The notes under the pieces: generated by a model
Database searches by the model: none
Told to the model about the DNA's origin: nothing
Seen by the model: only the letters and a program-made list of their open reading frames with translations
Shown here: positions 1 to 9,299 of the stretch, one piece after another
Layout: each line of letters begins with the position of its first letter
Numbering within the stretch: the first letter of the stretch is position 1
Translations under genes and position numbers: made by a program
Source of the DNA: Nephrocerus scutellatus
Lineage: Eukaryota > Arthropoda > Insecta > Diptera > Pipunculidae
Assembly (NCBI GenBank): GCA_947095585.1
Contig: OX352762.1
Coordinates: 49,151,540 to 49,215,539 of the forward strand
Direction: 5' to 3'
Length of the DNA: 64,000 nucleotides

Positions 1-60
1 TTTAAAGAAAACCCTATACGGCCTCAAACAATCAGGTCACGAGTTAGATACTGTGCTTAG

Positions 61-1100
61 ATGAATAGGTTTTACAAGTTGAATGGTGACGCCTGCGTAT
101 ATAAGCTGAACAATGGTGGTGATATAAACTTGGTTGCTGTTTATGTAGACGACATATTGTTGGCGTGCTCAAATTCCAAATGTCTACAAAAATTTAAAGA
201 AGAAATCAGTTCCCAGTTTGAAGTGGTCGACAAAGGTCCAGTATATTTTTTCCTTGGAATGGAGATCATAAAAAACGAAAATTCGATTCAAGTTTCACAA
301 AAACAGTTTATACAAAAACTTCTCTTCGAATTTGGGAAGGAGCAAAGCAGATCGTGTCCAACGCCATTGGAGCCAGGAAGCAAGTTTATAAAATGTCCTG
401 ATTGCTCCAAATCTAAGTGTTCCATGGTAGATGAAAACTATACCAGTCACTCATCGGCTCTTTAATGTATTTAAGCATTTGTACTAGACCAGACATCATG
501 CATTCAGTGTGCAAACTCGCTCAATTCAACAAGAGCCCTCATTTTGAACATTTGATTGCTGCAAAACACATCCTGAGGTATCTTTCTAGAACCATAAATT
601 TCAAACTTAATTATTTTCAGAAGAAAAAACGTTTAAGAGGTTACGCTGATGCTGACTGGGCAGGAAGCTGCGAGGATAGGAAGTCTTTCACGGGCTTTGT
701 ATTTTTTGTTGCTGATGCGGCTGTGTCATTAGAAAGTAAAAAACAACATGCAGTGGCTTTAAGCAGTACTGAGGCTGAGTACGTGGCGCTCTCTACACCA
801 TCAAAAGAGATTGTCTATCTACGAAACTTTCTCAATGAATTAGGTTTTATCCTTGTTGATGGTCCAACAGAACTTTTTGGGGACAATATAAGTGCTCAAC
901 ATTTAGTTAAGAACCCCGTGTATCACAATAGGACAAAACATATTGACATTAAAATTCATTACATACGTGAAGTTTCCGGTAAAGGACTAATTGAGTTAAA
1001 GTATATTCCAACTGGTAATATGATTGCCGACATTTTGACGAAGAATTTAAAAAGAAACAAACATTTAGAATTATGTTCCTCGTTGGGTTTAATACTTTAA
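61..1100 (+). pseudogene. Ty1/copia Pol C-terminal part (reverse transcriptase and RNase H), frameshifted
   Basis: Two abutting frames (61-465 and 465-1100) together give the end of a copia polyprotein. The first holds the RT catalytic motif YVDDIL (about nt 142) followed by a FFLGMEI-type stretch, typical of copia RT. The second starts at MYLSICTRPDI and holds the RNase H region: GYADADWAG, then ALSSTEAEYVAL, then NRTKHIDIK and the terminal ADILTK motif. In the family these segments are continuous; here the frame changes near nt 440, just before the conserved SLMYLSICTRPDI block, so one small indel breaks the gene. Gag, protease, integrase and the start of RT lie outside the window or are lost. 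The assignment to copia rather than gypsy rests on the RNase H type and is firm. Confidence 0.93.
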
Positions 1101-1199
1101 AACTTTTTTTTGAACAATGAATTATTAGTTAAAAAATTTAATGATTTAACAAATGTTTACATAAAATATATATAATGTAGTTATTGAGAGAAGGATTAT

Positions 1200-1361
1200 T
1201 GTTTGTACATAACACATATATACATAAAACATGAATTGTAACAATAACTACATACACAGATATAATTACATGAATAAATAGACACTGTACTTTTTGAACT
1301 CAGTCCGTTGTCAGTCCTCGAATAAGAACGTTGTGTCGTGTGTTTTATATTTTCTCCAACA
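1200..1361 (+). repeat. Candidate 3' LTR of the copia element
   Basis: The stretch starts TGTTTGTACATAAC just after a purine-rich tract (GAGAGAAGGA, 1187-1195) and ends TCTCCAACA, so it has TG...CA ends. It lies about 100 bp after the pol stop and holds a possible polyadenylation signal (AATAAA near 1273). The right end is well placed because BEL/Pao coding sequence resumes at once after it; GAACT (1362-1366) may be the 5-bp target duplication. No 5' LTR is in the window, so the left end is inferred. Confidence 0.5.
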
Positions 1362-2330
1362 GAACTGTTGGACCCTTGTACAAAATGTCGTTCAAAGCCA
1401 ATCAGCTTAATGTTTTGGCTGATGCGTCAAATACTACTCTTAGTTTGGTAGTCCAACTGTCGGGCTTAACAACACAATGATGAGGAATGAAATAATTGGC
1501 ATCCAGAATATCTGCTGGGCGTAGCCTTTCCATGCGTCCCAACGCTTCATATTCGTCCATGTTTTTGGCTTTTGTCTCGCTGAAATCGTCCAGTCTCCAG
1601 AATTTTTCCAAGATTTCTGAGGTTCTTTCGTCTTCTTGTGTATAGATACAGCACATGTTGCAGTAACTGTTGTAACGGTTTCTGCTTTGCCAATGACGAT
1701 CCATCCAAGAACTGTAAAATTCTGCTCCAATGAAGAGATCAAGCCTTCCAGATTTCAGGATCGGGCAGTCTAATGTTGTTTGAAGTTTCCCAATCAGTGA
1801 CATCTAAATCTCGTGATGGTTGCGCTGAGATTATTTGCGGCATTCTTCGATTCTTGTTGAGAAACTTCCTACGGATGATTTCAGGTTAACGTTAACTCGG
1901 GATTTCGAATTTCCAATACGTAGCCTTATTCCTTCAATTGATAAGTGTGATATTGTTGTGGCCAATGATAATTTGTTGAATAATCTCTCTGTCACTAAAT
2001 TGACTTGTGAACCAGAGTCGAGTACATTAGCGGTTGCTAAAAGAACGTATTTATAACTTCCCTTTGCATGGTTTATTGTTGCCACAGTTGCAGGTGAATC
2101 TTCCTTTCTCTCTGTACTTGATGATATTTCAGTCCTTTGATACTCCAAATGAAGTATTGAGTTGTGTTTTCTAGTGCACTTGGTCCAATGTCGCCAAGCA
2201 CAGTGATAAGTCATGTGTCCCGGCTTCAAGCAATTCATGCAAAGTTTGTGCTTCTGGAAACTTTTTGCGGTCGTATGAATCGCATGAGAATAAAGGGTAA
2301 CACCTTCCTTCCGCATTAAAAACAAAGGTT
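1362..2330 (-). pseudogene. BEL/Pao element fragment: zinc knuckle, protease and start of RT
   Basis: Read on the minus strand, 2325-1831 has a zinc knuckle (CMNCLKPGHMTYHC) and an aspartic protease active site (LDSGSQVNLVTERLFNKL), both in BEL/Pao style. The second frame, 1803-1402, continues with EKFWRLDD and with YFIPHHCVVK followed by TKLRVVFDASAKT, the conserved start of Pao RT; LNDILYKGPTV is readable down to about 1362. The frame break near 1820 and a stop at about 1403 show decay. Catalytic RT, RNase H and integrase are missing because the copia LTR interrupts the gene at the GPTV block. This is the host of the copia insertion and so the older element. Confidence 0.88.
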
Positions 2331-2818
2331 TGTAAGTAAAAATTGTGTTTCGATTTTTGATTTACTGAAAATTACCTACTTTTATTTTAGAGCTATATTT
2401 ATTTACTGTTGCACTCAGACTCAAAACTTTAGCCGTTAGGCTGTCGTTTTCCTCTATAAGCGGTAAACCACTTTATGAATAGAGCGAGCTGATACAGTGT
2501 GTTCTGTAAGGTTATGTGTACGACTCGTAGAGATTATAGTTGTTACTTGTGAGGAATGAGAACGACTATATGGAAAGAAAACGTGTTATGGAAATGCAAA
2601 GTCTACTGTCGGCAAACAAAACAAAAGTATAGTGTAGGGGCGACCGGTCGCAGATGGTCGCTTTGCTGTATTGGATTCAGAGATCCATGCAAACTGTGTA
2701 AGTGTAAAATAAAAAGGGCAGTGTTCCGTTAAGATGTCAGATTAACTTTAATTTTATTATCGAAAAATGTTGACTATTTATAGTTTTACAAAACTAGGAA
2801 ATTAATGTAAGATTTCTA
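2331..2818. other. No gene seen; possible 5' leader or LTR of the BEL fragment
   Basis: AT-rich sequence with no supported reading frame. It lies upstream of the minus-strand BEL fragment and could hold its leader or LTR, but I see no TG...CA pair or primer site that proves it. It ends at the A that precedes the Helitron 5' TC. Confidence 0.3.
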
Positions 2819-2845
2819 TCTATATATATAAAAAAGAGAATTTAT

Positions 2846-4003
2846 TTGTATATATATTTGTATATTTGTATATTTGTATATTTGTATATTTGTATATTTG
2901 TATATTTGTATATTTGTATATTTGTATATTTGTATATTTGTATATTTGTATATTTGTATATTTGTATATTTGTATATTTGTATATTTGTATATTTGTATA
3001 TTTGTATATTTGTATATTTGTATATTTGTATATTTGTATATTTGTATATTTGTATATTTGTATATTTGTATATTTGTATATTTGTATATTTGTATATTTG
3101 TATATTTGTATATTTGTATATTTGTATATTTGTATATTTGTATATTTGTATATTTGTATATTTGTATATTTGTATATTTGTATATTTGTATATTTGTATA
3201 TTTGTATATTTGTATATTTGTATATTTGTATATTTGTATATTTGTATATTTGTATATTTGTATATTTGTATATTTGTATATTTGTATATTTGTATATTTG
3301 TATATTTGTATATTTGTATATTTGTATATTTGTATATTTGTATATTTGTATATTTGTATATTTGTATATTTGTATATTTGTATATTTGTATATTTGTATA
3401 TTTGTATATTTGTATATTTGTATATTTGTATATTTGTATATTTGTATATTTGTATATTTGTATATTTGTATATTTGTATATTTGTATATTTGTATATTTG
3501 TATATTTGTATATTTGTATATTTGTATATTTGTATATTTGTATATTTGTATATTTGTATATTTGTATATTTGTATATTTGTATATTTGTATATTTGTATA
3601 TTTGTATATTTGTATATTTGTATATTTGTATATTTGTATATTTGTATATTTGTATATTTGTATATTTGTATATTTGTATATTTGTATATTTGTATATTTG
3701 TATATTTGTATATTTGTATATTTGTATATTTGTATATTTGTATATTTGTATATTTGTATATTTGTATATTTGTATATTTGTATATTTGTATATTTGTATA
3801 TTTGTATATTTGTATATTTGTATATTTGTATATTTGTATATTTGTATATTTGTATATTTGTATATTTGTATATTTGTATATTTGTATATTTGTATATTTG
3901 TATATTTGTATATTTGTATATTTGTATATTTGTATATTTGTATATTTGTATATTTGTATATTTGTATATTTGTATATTTGAATATTTGTATATTTGTATA
4001 TTT
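2846..4003 (+). repeat. 8-bp satellite array, (GTATATTT)n, about 145 copies
   Basis: Nearly perfect head-to-tail octamers run for about 1.16 kb; the only interior variant I see is GAATATTTG near 3981. Because 8 is not a multiple of 3 and no frame meets a stop, all three plus frames stay open and encode a Y/L/I/C/F/V repeat, which is an artefact and not a gene. The array lies between the Helitron 5' end and its first single-copy stretch. The sister copy at 9000 has only a handful of units at the same place, so the array expanded or shrank within the element family. Confidence 0.97.
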
Positions 4004-4014
4004 GTGCCTAACTA

Positions 4015-4042
4015 ATGGGTGTTTTTTTAGGAGGTTTGTTTT
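4015..4042 (+). repeat. Mariner left terminal inverted repeat
   Basis: Pairs with 5271-5298 on the opposite strand over about 28 bp with a few mismatches (ATGGGTG against ACGGGTG, TAGGAGG against TAAGAGG). It abuts the TA duplication. The 301-bp derivatives keep ACGGGTG at this end, suggesting ATGGGTG is a private C-to-T change here. Confidence 0.88.
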
Positions 4043-4126
4043 TCCGATAGATGTCGTTTTATTTTATGACAGTTGTTTTGACAGCTCAAAGTGGCATTTC
4101 TACTCAGTATTGTTTGGCAAATCATT

Positions 4127-5212
4127 ATGAATAGGTTAACTCCAGAACAACGTTTTCAAATCGTGGAAATTTATTTTCAAAATCAGTGTTCAATTAAAAA
4201 TGTTTATAGAGCACTTCGTGAATTTTATGGTGCACATAATCGTCCGTCAGAGACCACCATAAAGAACGTAATTACCAAATTTCGGTCTACATTCACTCTT
4301 TTGGATGCCAAGCCACCGACAAGAATGAGAAGAGTTCGTACAGAAGAAAATATTGCTGTCGTTGAGGCCAGTGTCGAAGAAAACGACAATTTATCGATTC
4401 GTCGTCGTGCTCAGCAAATTGGACTTTGTCCATCGACTTTATGGAAAATTTTACGTAAAGATTTGGGTTTGGTGCCATACAAAATTCAATTGGTGCAAGA
4501 ATTAAAGCCACACGACCATCGTTTGCGCCGTGAATTCAGTGATTGGTCGTTAAATCAATTGAACGAAGATCCATTTTTTTACCGTAAAATTCTCTTCAGT
4601 GATGAGGCGCATTTTTTGTTAAATGGATACGTCAACAAACAAAATTGTCGCATTTGGAGCAAAGATAATCCACACGCCGTTCAAGAATTACCAATGCATC
4701 CTGATAAATGTACTGTTTGGTGCGGTCTATGGGCTGGTGGGATCATCGGTCCATATTTCTTTAAAAATGAGGAAGGACGACGCGTTACCGTGAATGGAAA
4801 TCGATACAGAACCATGTTAAATGAGTTTTTGTTGTCAAATCTTGAAGATATGGATATGGATGAAATGTGGTTTCAACAAGATGGTGCCACTTGCCATACA
4901 GCACGTGAAACAATCGACTTATTGAAAGAAACTTTCAACGACAACATTATTTCGAGAAATGGTCCGGTGAATTGGCCTCCGCGTTCGTGCGATTTGACGC
5001 CACTCGATTACTTTTTGTGGGGATACGTGAAGTCATTGGTTTATGTGGATAAACCTCAATCGATTGACGCTTTGGAAACCAATATTCAACGTGTCATTGC
5101 TGACATACGCCCTCAAATGCTTGAAAAAGTGCTGGAAAATTGGACCTCCAGAATGACCTTTGTGAAAAATAGTCGTGGTAGCCTTATGCCAGATATTGTG
5201 TTTAAATGTTAA
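4127..5212 (+). CDS. Mariner transposase, DD41D, apparently intact
   Basis: 361 residues from the ATG at 4127 (MNRLTPEQRFQIVEIY). An upstream in-frame ATG at 4091 would add 12 hydrophobic residues, but mariner transposases usually start just before the helix-turn-helix, so 4127 is preferred. The first ~120 residues hold two helix-turn-helix DNA-binding regions. The catalytic core shows ILFSDEAHF (D159), WFQQDGATCHTA (D252) and CDLTPLDYFLWGYVK (D294), with 41 residues between the second and third aspartates. Classical mariners have 34; 41 matches the rosa-type group described from Ceratitis, by my recall. The protein would cut at TA-flanked inverted repeats in the nucleus and re-insert the element. 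No stop or frameshift is seen. Expression cannot be judged from sequence. Confidence 0.95.
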   Translation: MNRLTPEQRFQIVEIYFQNQCSIKNVYRALREFYGAHNRPSETTIKNVITKFRSTFTLLDAKPPTRMRRVRTEENIAVVEASVEENDNLSIRRRAQQIGLCPSTLWKILRKDLGLVPYKIQLVQELKPHDHRLRREFSDWSLNQLNEDPFFYRKILFSDEAHFLLNGYVNKQNCRIWSKDNPHAVQELPMHPDKCTVWCGLWAGGIIGPYFFKNEEGRRVTVNGNRYRTMLNEFLLSNLEDMDMDEMWFQQDGATCHTARETIDLLKETFNDNIISRNGPVNWPPRSCDLTPLDYFLWGYVKSLVYVDKPQSIDALETNIQRVIADIRPQMLEKVLENWTSRMTFVKNSRGSLMPDIVFKC

Positions 5213-5270
5213 ATGCCAAAAAATTATTTTGGTCATTTCATAATTTTATATGTGTTTTATTCAAAAAAAA

Positions 5271-5298
5271 ATCGGCAACCTCTTAAAAAAACACCCGT
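5271..5298 (-). repeat. Mariner right terminal inverted repeat
   Basis: Complement of the left repeat: AAAAAAACACCCGT directly before the TA duplication at 5299-5300. The outer 14 bases are also seen at both derivative copies (ending 48338 and 51478). Confidence 0.9.
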
Positions 5299-5479
5299 TA
5301 GCTCTAGAACGCATTGACCAATTTCAACCAAACTTGGTATACATATTAGTAACTATGTGGAATCAAATATAGGTGGTGGGGGGTAGCACATTTAACGACT
5401 TAACTGTCGGACCCACCGTTTTCGGTATCGCCGAGACGAATAGTGCTGGTAGTACACTCCTATGGGTGAGTTATATTCC

Positions 5480-6600
5480 CGCAGGGGGTGGGTGATCGAT
5501 AATAGTGTCGATGTTATGGTTTTCGTGGTCGCTGAGCTGAATGGTGATGGTAAGACAGCTCTATGGGGATGGGGTCGATAACTGAGGGGGGTGGGGTGAC
5601 CGATATTAGTGTCGATTCTATGGTTTTCGGTGTCACCGAGTTAAATGGTGATGGTAAGACAGCTCTACAGGGATGGGGTCGATAACTGAGGTTGGGGAGA
5701 ACGATATTAGTGTTGATTCTATAGTTTTCGTGGTCGCTGAGTTGAATGCTGATGGCAAGACAGCTCTAGGGGGAAGGGGTCGATTACTGAGGGAGGGATG
5801 GGGGGGGGGGTTGACCGATATTAGTGTCGATTTTATGGTTTTCGTGGTCGCTGAGTTGAATGGTGATGGTTTGACAGCTCTAGACTGATGGGGTCAATAA
5901 CTGTGTTGGTGGGGGTGGGGGGGTTTCCGATATTAGTGTCGATTCTATGGTTTTCGGTGTCACTGAGTTGAATGGTGATGGTAAGACAGCTCTAGAGGGA
6001 TGGTGTCGATAACTGAGGGGGGTGGGTTGAGCGATATAAGTGTTGATTCTATGGTTTTCGTGGTCGCTGATTTGAATGGTAATGGTAAGACAGCTCTAGA
6101 GGGATGGGGTCAATAACTGAGGGGGGCGGTGACCGATATTAGTGTCTATTCTATGGTTTTCGGTGTCACTGAGTTGAATGGTGATGGTAAGACAGCTCTA
6201 CAGGGATGGGGTCGATAACTGAGGGGGATGGGGTGACAGATATTAGTGTCGATTTTATGGTTTTCGTGGTCGCTGAGTTGAATGGTGATGGTAAGACAGC
6301 TCTAGAATGACGGGGTCAATAACTGAAGGGGGGGGGTGACCGATATTAGTGTTGATTCTATGGTTTTCGGTGTCGCTGAGTTGAATGGTGATGGTAAGAC
6401 AGCTCTAGAGGGATGGGGTCGATAAGTGAGGGGGAGGGGGTGACCGATATTAGTGTCCATTCAATATTCTAGGGGCCACTGAGATTAATAGTGTTGGTAG
6501 GACACTCCTATTTGTGAGTTGTCTCACCGGATGGGGGAGGGTGACCGATATTAGTGTCGATCCCATAGTTTTCGGGGTCGCTGAGATGAATAGTGATGTA
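5480..6600 (+). repeat. Minisatellite array, ~105-bp unit, about 10-11 copies
   Basis: Each unit reads roughly GACCGATATTAGTGT.., CTATGGTTTTCG.., GCTGAGTTGAATGG, GGTAAGACAGCTCTA, GGATGGGGTCGATAACTGA and a variable G-run. Units alternate between two subtypes around the TTTTCG word (GGTGTCACTGAG and TGGTCGCTGAG). Length varies mainly in the poly-G linker. Short frames inside are by-products of the repeat, and unit length not divisible by three shifts the frame from unit to unit. The array is internal to the Helitron and is expanded in the second copy. Confidence 0.95.
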
Positions 6601-6796
6601 TAGCATGGTACTCGGTGACCATTTGGCGACGAATTTGTGTATGAGGACATGGTCGCCCCTACTTCAAATTGGAAAAAGTAGATTAGTAGCCGTGTTTTAT
6701 GGATATGTTAAATTGACATCGATTTTTGAAATCTGCCGCTGAACTAATAAATTCTATTTATCAGGCTTTTTTTAAAACTACAACATTTTGAACCGG

Positions 6797-7370
6797 TTGC
6801 GATAAGGGGCCATTCTTCCTACTAAAAATGGAGACAACCACGAAATAAACAATCAAATACATGCCATGTTAATAGGCGTAGTCACTGAATATAAGTGTAT
6901 CGATACCTTTGTAGATACTGATGAGAAAGTTAATTATCTAACTGAGTTCCTTAACTCACTTAGTTCGTCTGGACTTACAGTTTGATCTCCAATTATTCGC
7001 CAAAACTTTGCAACGGCACAAGAGATGCTGGGAAATATAATTGAAGCGACTATCTTCACAGAAAAGGGACAGTGTGAAACAGTTTTTATCCCACTCATTT
7101 CGACGGATCTCATTTCGACGGATCTCATTTCGACGGATCTACTTTTTAAATTTAAGAGATTGCAATTTCCAGTAAAACTTGCGTTTTCGATGACGATCAA
7201 TAAGTCAGACAGTTTATTAAGTACTGCAGAGTATAGAGATGAAATCGTCATGTTTTTCCCACGGACAATTTTATTTTGCTTGCTCTGGGTTGGGTTGACC
7301 TAAAAATTTATTTATTCTTGAAGGTTAAACTAAAAACATTGTATACAACTAAGTTTTGTTTTAAATTAAT
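6797..7370 (+). pseudogene. Helitron Pif1-like helicase, C-terminal remnant
   Basis: With frameshifts and stops, the plus strand reads as the end of a Helitron helicase: GAILPTKNGDNHEINNQI, then CIDTFVDTDEKVNYLTEFLN, then NIIEATIF, FKRLQFPVKLAF.MTINKS and, near 7280-7360, FACSGLG followed by KNLFIL and TKNIVYN. These follow the order of the family's late motifs (a PTN-like block, EFLN..GLPPH, RLQFPV..FAMTINKSQGQ, VACSRV). The Q-G-Q of the ATPase motif is lost after TINKS. A 15-bp unit (CTCATTTCGACGGAT) is present three times near 7095-7140, giving ISTDL three times. The inverted copy at 16130-16600 keeps a GLPPH-like block that is deleted here. This shows the element descends from an autonomous Helitron. 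Confidence 0.8.
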
Positions 7371-7470
7371 TTTATGTATGTTTATTTAAGTTAAAACTGC
7401 AGTTTTACCTTATAGATAGATATCATTCTTTTTTCTACCCCTGCCTAATAGAATGTTGGAATGAATAAAT

Positions 7471-7498
7471 ACCTGGGCAACGCCGGGTAATCAGCTAG
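7471..7498 (+). other. Helitron 3' terminus: hairpin and CTAG
   Basis: Stem ACCTGG / CCGGGT (one T-G wobble) with loop GCAACG at 7471-7488, then AATCAG and CTAG at 7495-7498, followed by T. A GC-rich hairpin about ten bases before CTRR is the family's replication-stop signal. Confidence 0.9.
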
Positions 7499-7978
7499 TA
7501 TACTATAAAGGTTATGTACAAATAGTGTGTCATCGTTATCGATGCACTTAAAATAATTCTAATGCTAGTTATGATGCACTTGAATTACATTGGTGTAAGG
7601 CACAATGCAAATGTCCTACTTCCTATGCATGAATCATAATGCATAGTTTGAAGTGCATAGTCGCTTATGCGCTGTCTGTGTCGTCATTTGGTGAACACAT
7701 GCATCTTGTTTGGATATTTGGTTATTTTTGTTTTGATAGGTTACATAATATATTGCTTTGTTTTGGTGTTTTGGTGTGTGTGTATGTGGTGTTACACTAC
7801 ACCCTCACCCTTTTGAAAAAAGTTTTTTATTTTAATTTAGAAAAGAAAAATTTTGTTATGCTGTTTTTTTTTTGTTATAAATATAGTGTTATGTACATTG
7901 TCCTATGATATATGTCTAGAATATATATTAATATTTAAGAATTTTTGTTCTTATATGTAAATTTTTTTTTAGATATAT
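7499..7978. other. No gene; possible LTR of the flanking inverted gypsy-type element
   Basis: AT-rich, without a supported frame. On the minus strand AAAAGGGTGAGGGTGTAG near 7800-7820 looks like a polypurine tract followed by AGTGTAACACC, as expected where an errantivirus-type LTR would begin after pol/env. No matching second LTR is visible, so this is a suggestion only. Confidence 0.3.
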
Positions 7979-8720
7979 TTAATTTGAACATGGTTTGTAT
8001 ATCTTTAGCATGTTATTATGGACTTCTTTATTTATTCCATTTATACTTATTGTGTTGTTTACACCATTTCTGTTTATGATTTCGTATGGTCCTTTGTATG
8101 GACTTTGGCTTTTTGTCCTATTTTCTACTTTTAGAAGAACTGAATCTCCTATGTTCGCTTTTAGTGTGTTTCTATAATATGTGTTACTATTTGATGTTCT
8201 TTTAATTTTTATTTTGTTTGTTATATTTCTAGCTTTTTGTAATGCTGTTTTTAATCTAATGTGAAGTCCGGTTGTGTAGTCTTCAAAGTTGTAAATTTTT
8301 GGTTTGTTCGTTTCTATGTCACTTGGTAGGATTGCTAACATACCATAAATTAGTTCGAATGGTGAGTAGCCTGTGTCAATGTGTGAAGAAGTGTTGTATG
8401 CAAATGTGTAGTATGGGATCCATTTGTCCCAGTCGTTGTTTTCAGTAAAAGATAAAAGATATTCATTCATGACGTTATGGTTTCTTTCTAGTGAACCAAG
8501 TGTTTCGTAGTGATAAGGGGTTGAGAATGTCTGTTTGATGTTGAGAAGTGAGCAAATATTTTTGAGTAGTTCGTTTGTGAATTCTGTCCCATTGTCTTAT
8601 TCTTTAGTGTTTTTAATGGATGGGGAAAATTTCTTGAACTTGGCGTAAGATTCTTCACTTGTTTGTAAGCCATTGATGACTGGTAACGATTAAGGATATT
8701 GATAACTTTTTTCAATAGTT
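7979..8720 (-). pseudogene. Gypsy/errantivirus-type integrase C-terminal fragment
   Basis: The minus frame 8470-7979 (163 residues) has the integrase end of gypsy Pol: WDKWIPYYTFAYNTS, a GYSPFELIYG block, then GPYEIINRNG and HNNMLKIYKP, the GPY/F-type end. Just upstream, in shifted frames between 8610 and 8470, DNGTEFTNELL gives the second catalytic aspartate region and LGSLERNHNVMNEYL the catalytic glutamate region. The first aspartate, zinc domain, RT and protease are not seen before the Helitron at 9000. Frame breaks show it is dead. The style is that of the 17.6/297/gypsy (errantivirus) group. Confidence 0.82.
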
Positions 8721-8999
8721 AATTCTTGTGTGTGTGGGGGATTAGTAGCGAATATAATTTTAAAGTAGTATATGAAGCTATAGTTCCCTCGACTAGAATG
8801 ATTTAACTCTTAAAAACGTTAATAGGTTCTTCTGCAATCTGGATAAGGTTTTGACCAGACCAGAATTATGTCCTGGGAACCTAGATAATTTTTGATTTTA
8901 TAAAATGCTGCCAAGGCTTCGTTATCTAAGTTGATAGACAACATTTATCCATCTGAACTTCTTCTTCTGAAAATCGTGGATAGATTGCGAAAGTAAGAA
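8721..8999. other. No gene recognised
   Basis: AT-rich stretch between the integrase fragment and the Helitron 5' end. It may be further decayed pol sequence, but no motif can be read. Confidence 0.3.
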
Positions 9000-9106
9000 T
9001 CTATATATATAAAATAGAGAATTTATTTGTATATATATTTGTATATTTGTATACATATTTGTATATTTGTATACATATTTGTATATTTGTATATTTGTAC
9101 CTAACT
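9000..9106 (+). other. Helitron 5' terminus with a short octamer tract
   Basis: TCTATATATATAAAATAGAG followed by TTTATTTGTATATATATTTG and only a few GTATATTT units, some changed to GTATACATATTT, and then the uninterrupted GTACCTAACTAGCTCTGG. It serves as the empty site for the mariner at 4015 and shows the short allele of the octamer array. Confidence 0.88.
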
Positions 9107-9299
9107 AGCTCTGGAACGCCTTGACCAATTTCAACCAAACTTGGTATACGTACTAGTAACTATGTGGAATCAAATATAGGTGGTGGGGGGTAGCACATTT
9201 AACGATTTAACTGTCGGACCCACCGCTTTCGGTATCGCCGAGACGAATAGTGCTGGTAGTACAATCCTATTGGTGAGTTATATTCCCGCAGGGGGTGGG

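Larger units (their letters stand above)
4015..5298 (+). mobile_element. Intact mariner element, DD41D (rosa-like) type
   Basis: A 1,284-bp element with TA duplications at 4013-4014 and 5299-5300. The terminal inverted repeats begin ATGGGTGTTTTTTTAGGAGG on the left and ACGGGTGTTTTTTTAAGAGG on the right (reverse strand). It holds one complete transposase frame. It interrupts the Helitron sequence CTAAC-TA-GCTC; the related Helitron at 9000 has the uninterrupted site (CTAACTAGCTCTGGAACG near 9100), a paralogous empty site. Size, TA target and single exon match the mariner family. Deletion derivatives of the same family lie at 48038 and 51178. Confidence 0.96.
2819..7498 (+). mobile_element. Helitron, internally rearranged, carrying satellite arrays and a helicase remnant
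   Basis: The left end is A|TCTATATATATAAAA and the right end is a hairpin followed by CTAG|T, the canonical Helitron layout (5' TC, 3' CTRR, insertion between A and T, no target duplication, no terminal inverted repeats). Order inside: AT-rich 5' end; 8-bp satellite; a conserved single-copy stretch starting near GCTCTAGAACGC; ~105-bp minisatellite; a decayed stretch of Pif1-type helicase C-terminus (6797-7370); 130-bp 3' end with the hairpin. No Rep (HUH nuclease) domain and no N-terminal helicase are present, so it cannot move on its own. The mariner at 4015-5298 is a later insertion. A relative with the same 5' end starts at 9000. Confidence 0.88.

Noticed and set aside
2846..4130. Three overlapping frames of 370-420 residues in the octamer array
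   Set aside because: An 8-bp unit without stop gives open frames in every phase; composition is Y, I, C, F, V, L only. No gene.
7639..7908. Plus frame of 89 residues rich in F, V, L
   Set aside because: AT-rich non-coding text, probably LTR-like; no homology recognised.
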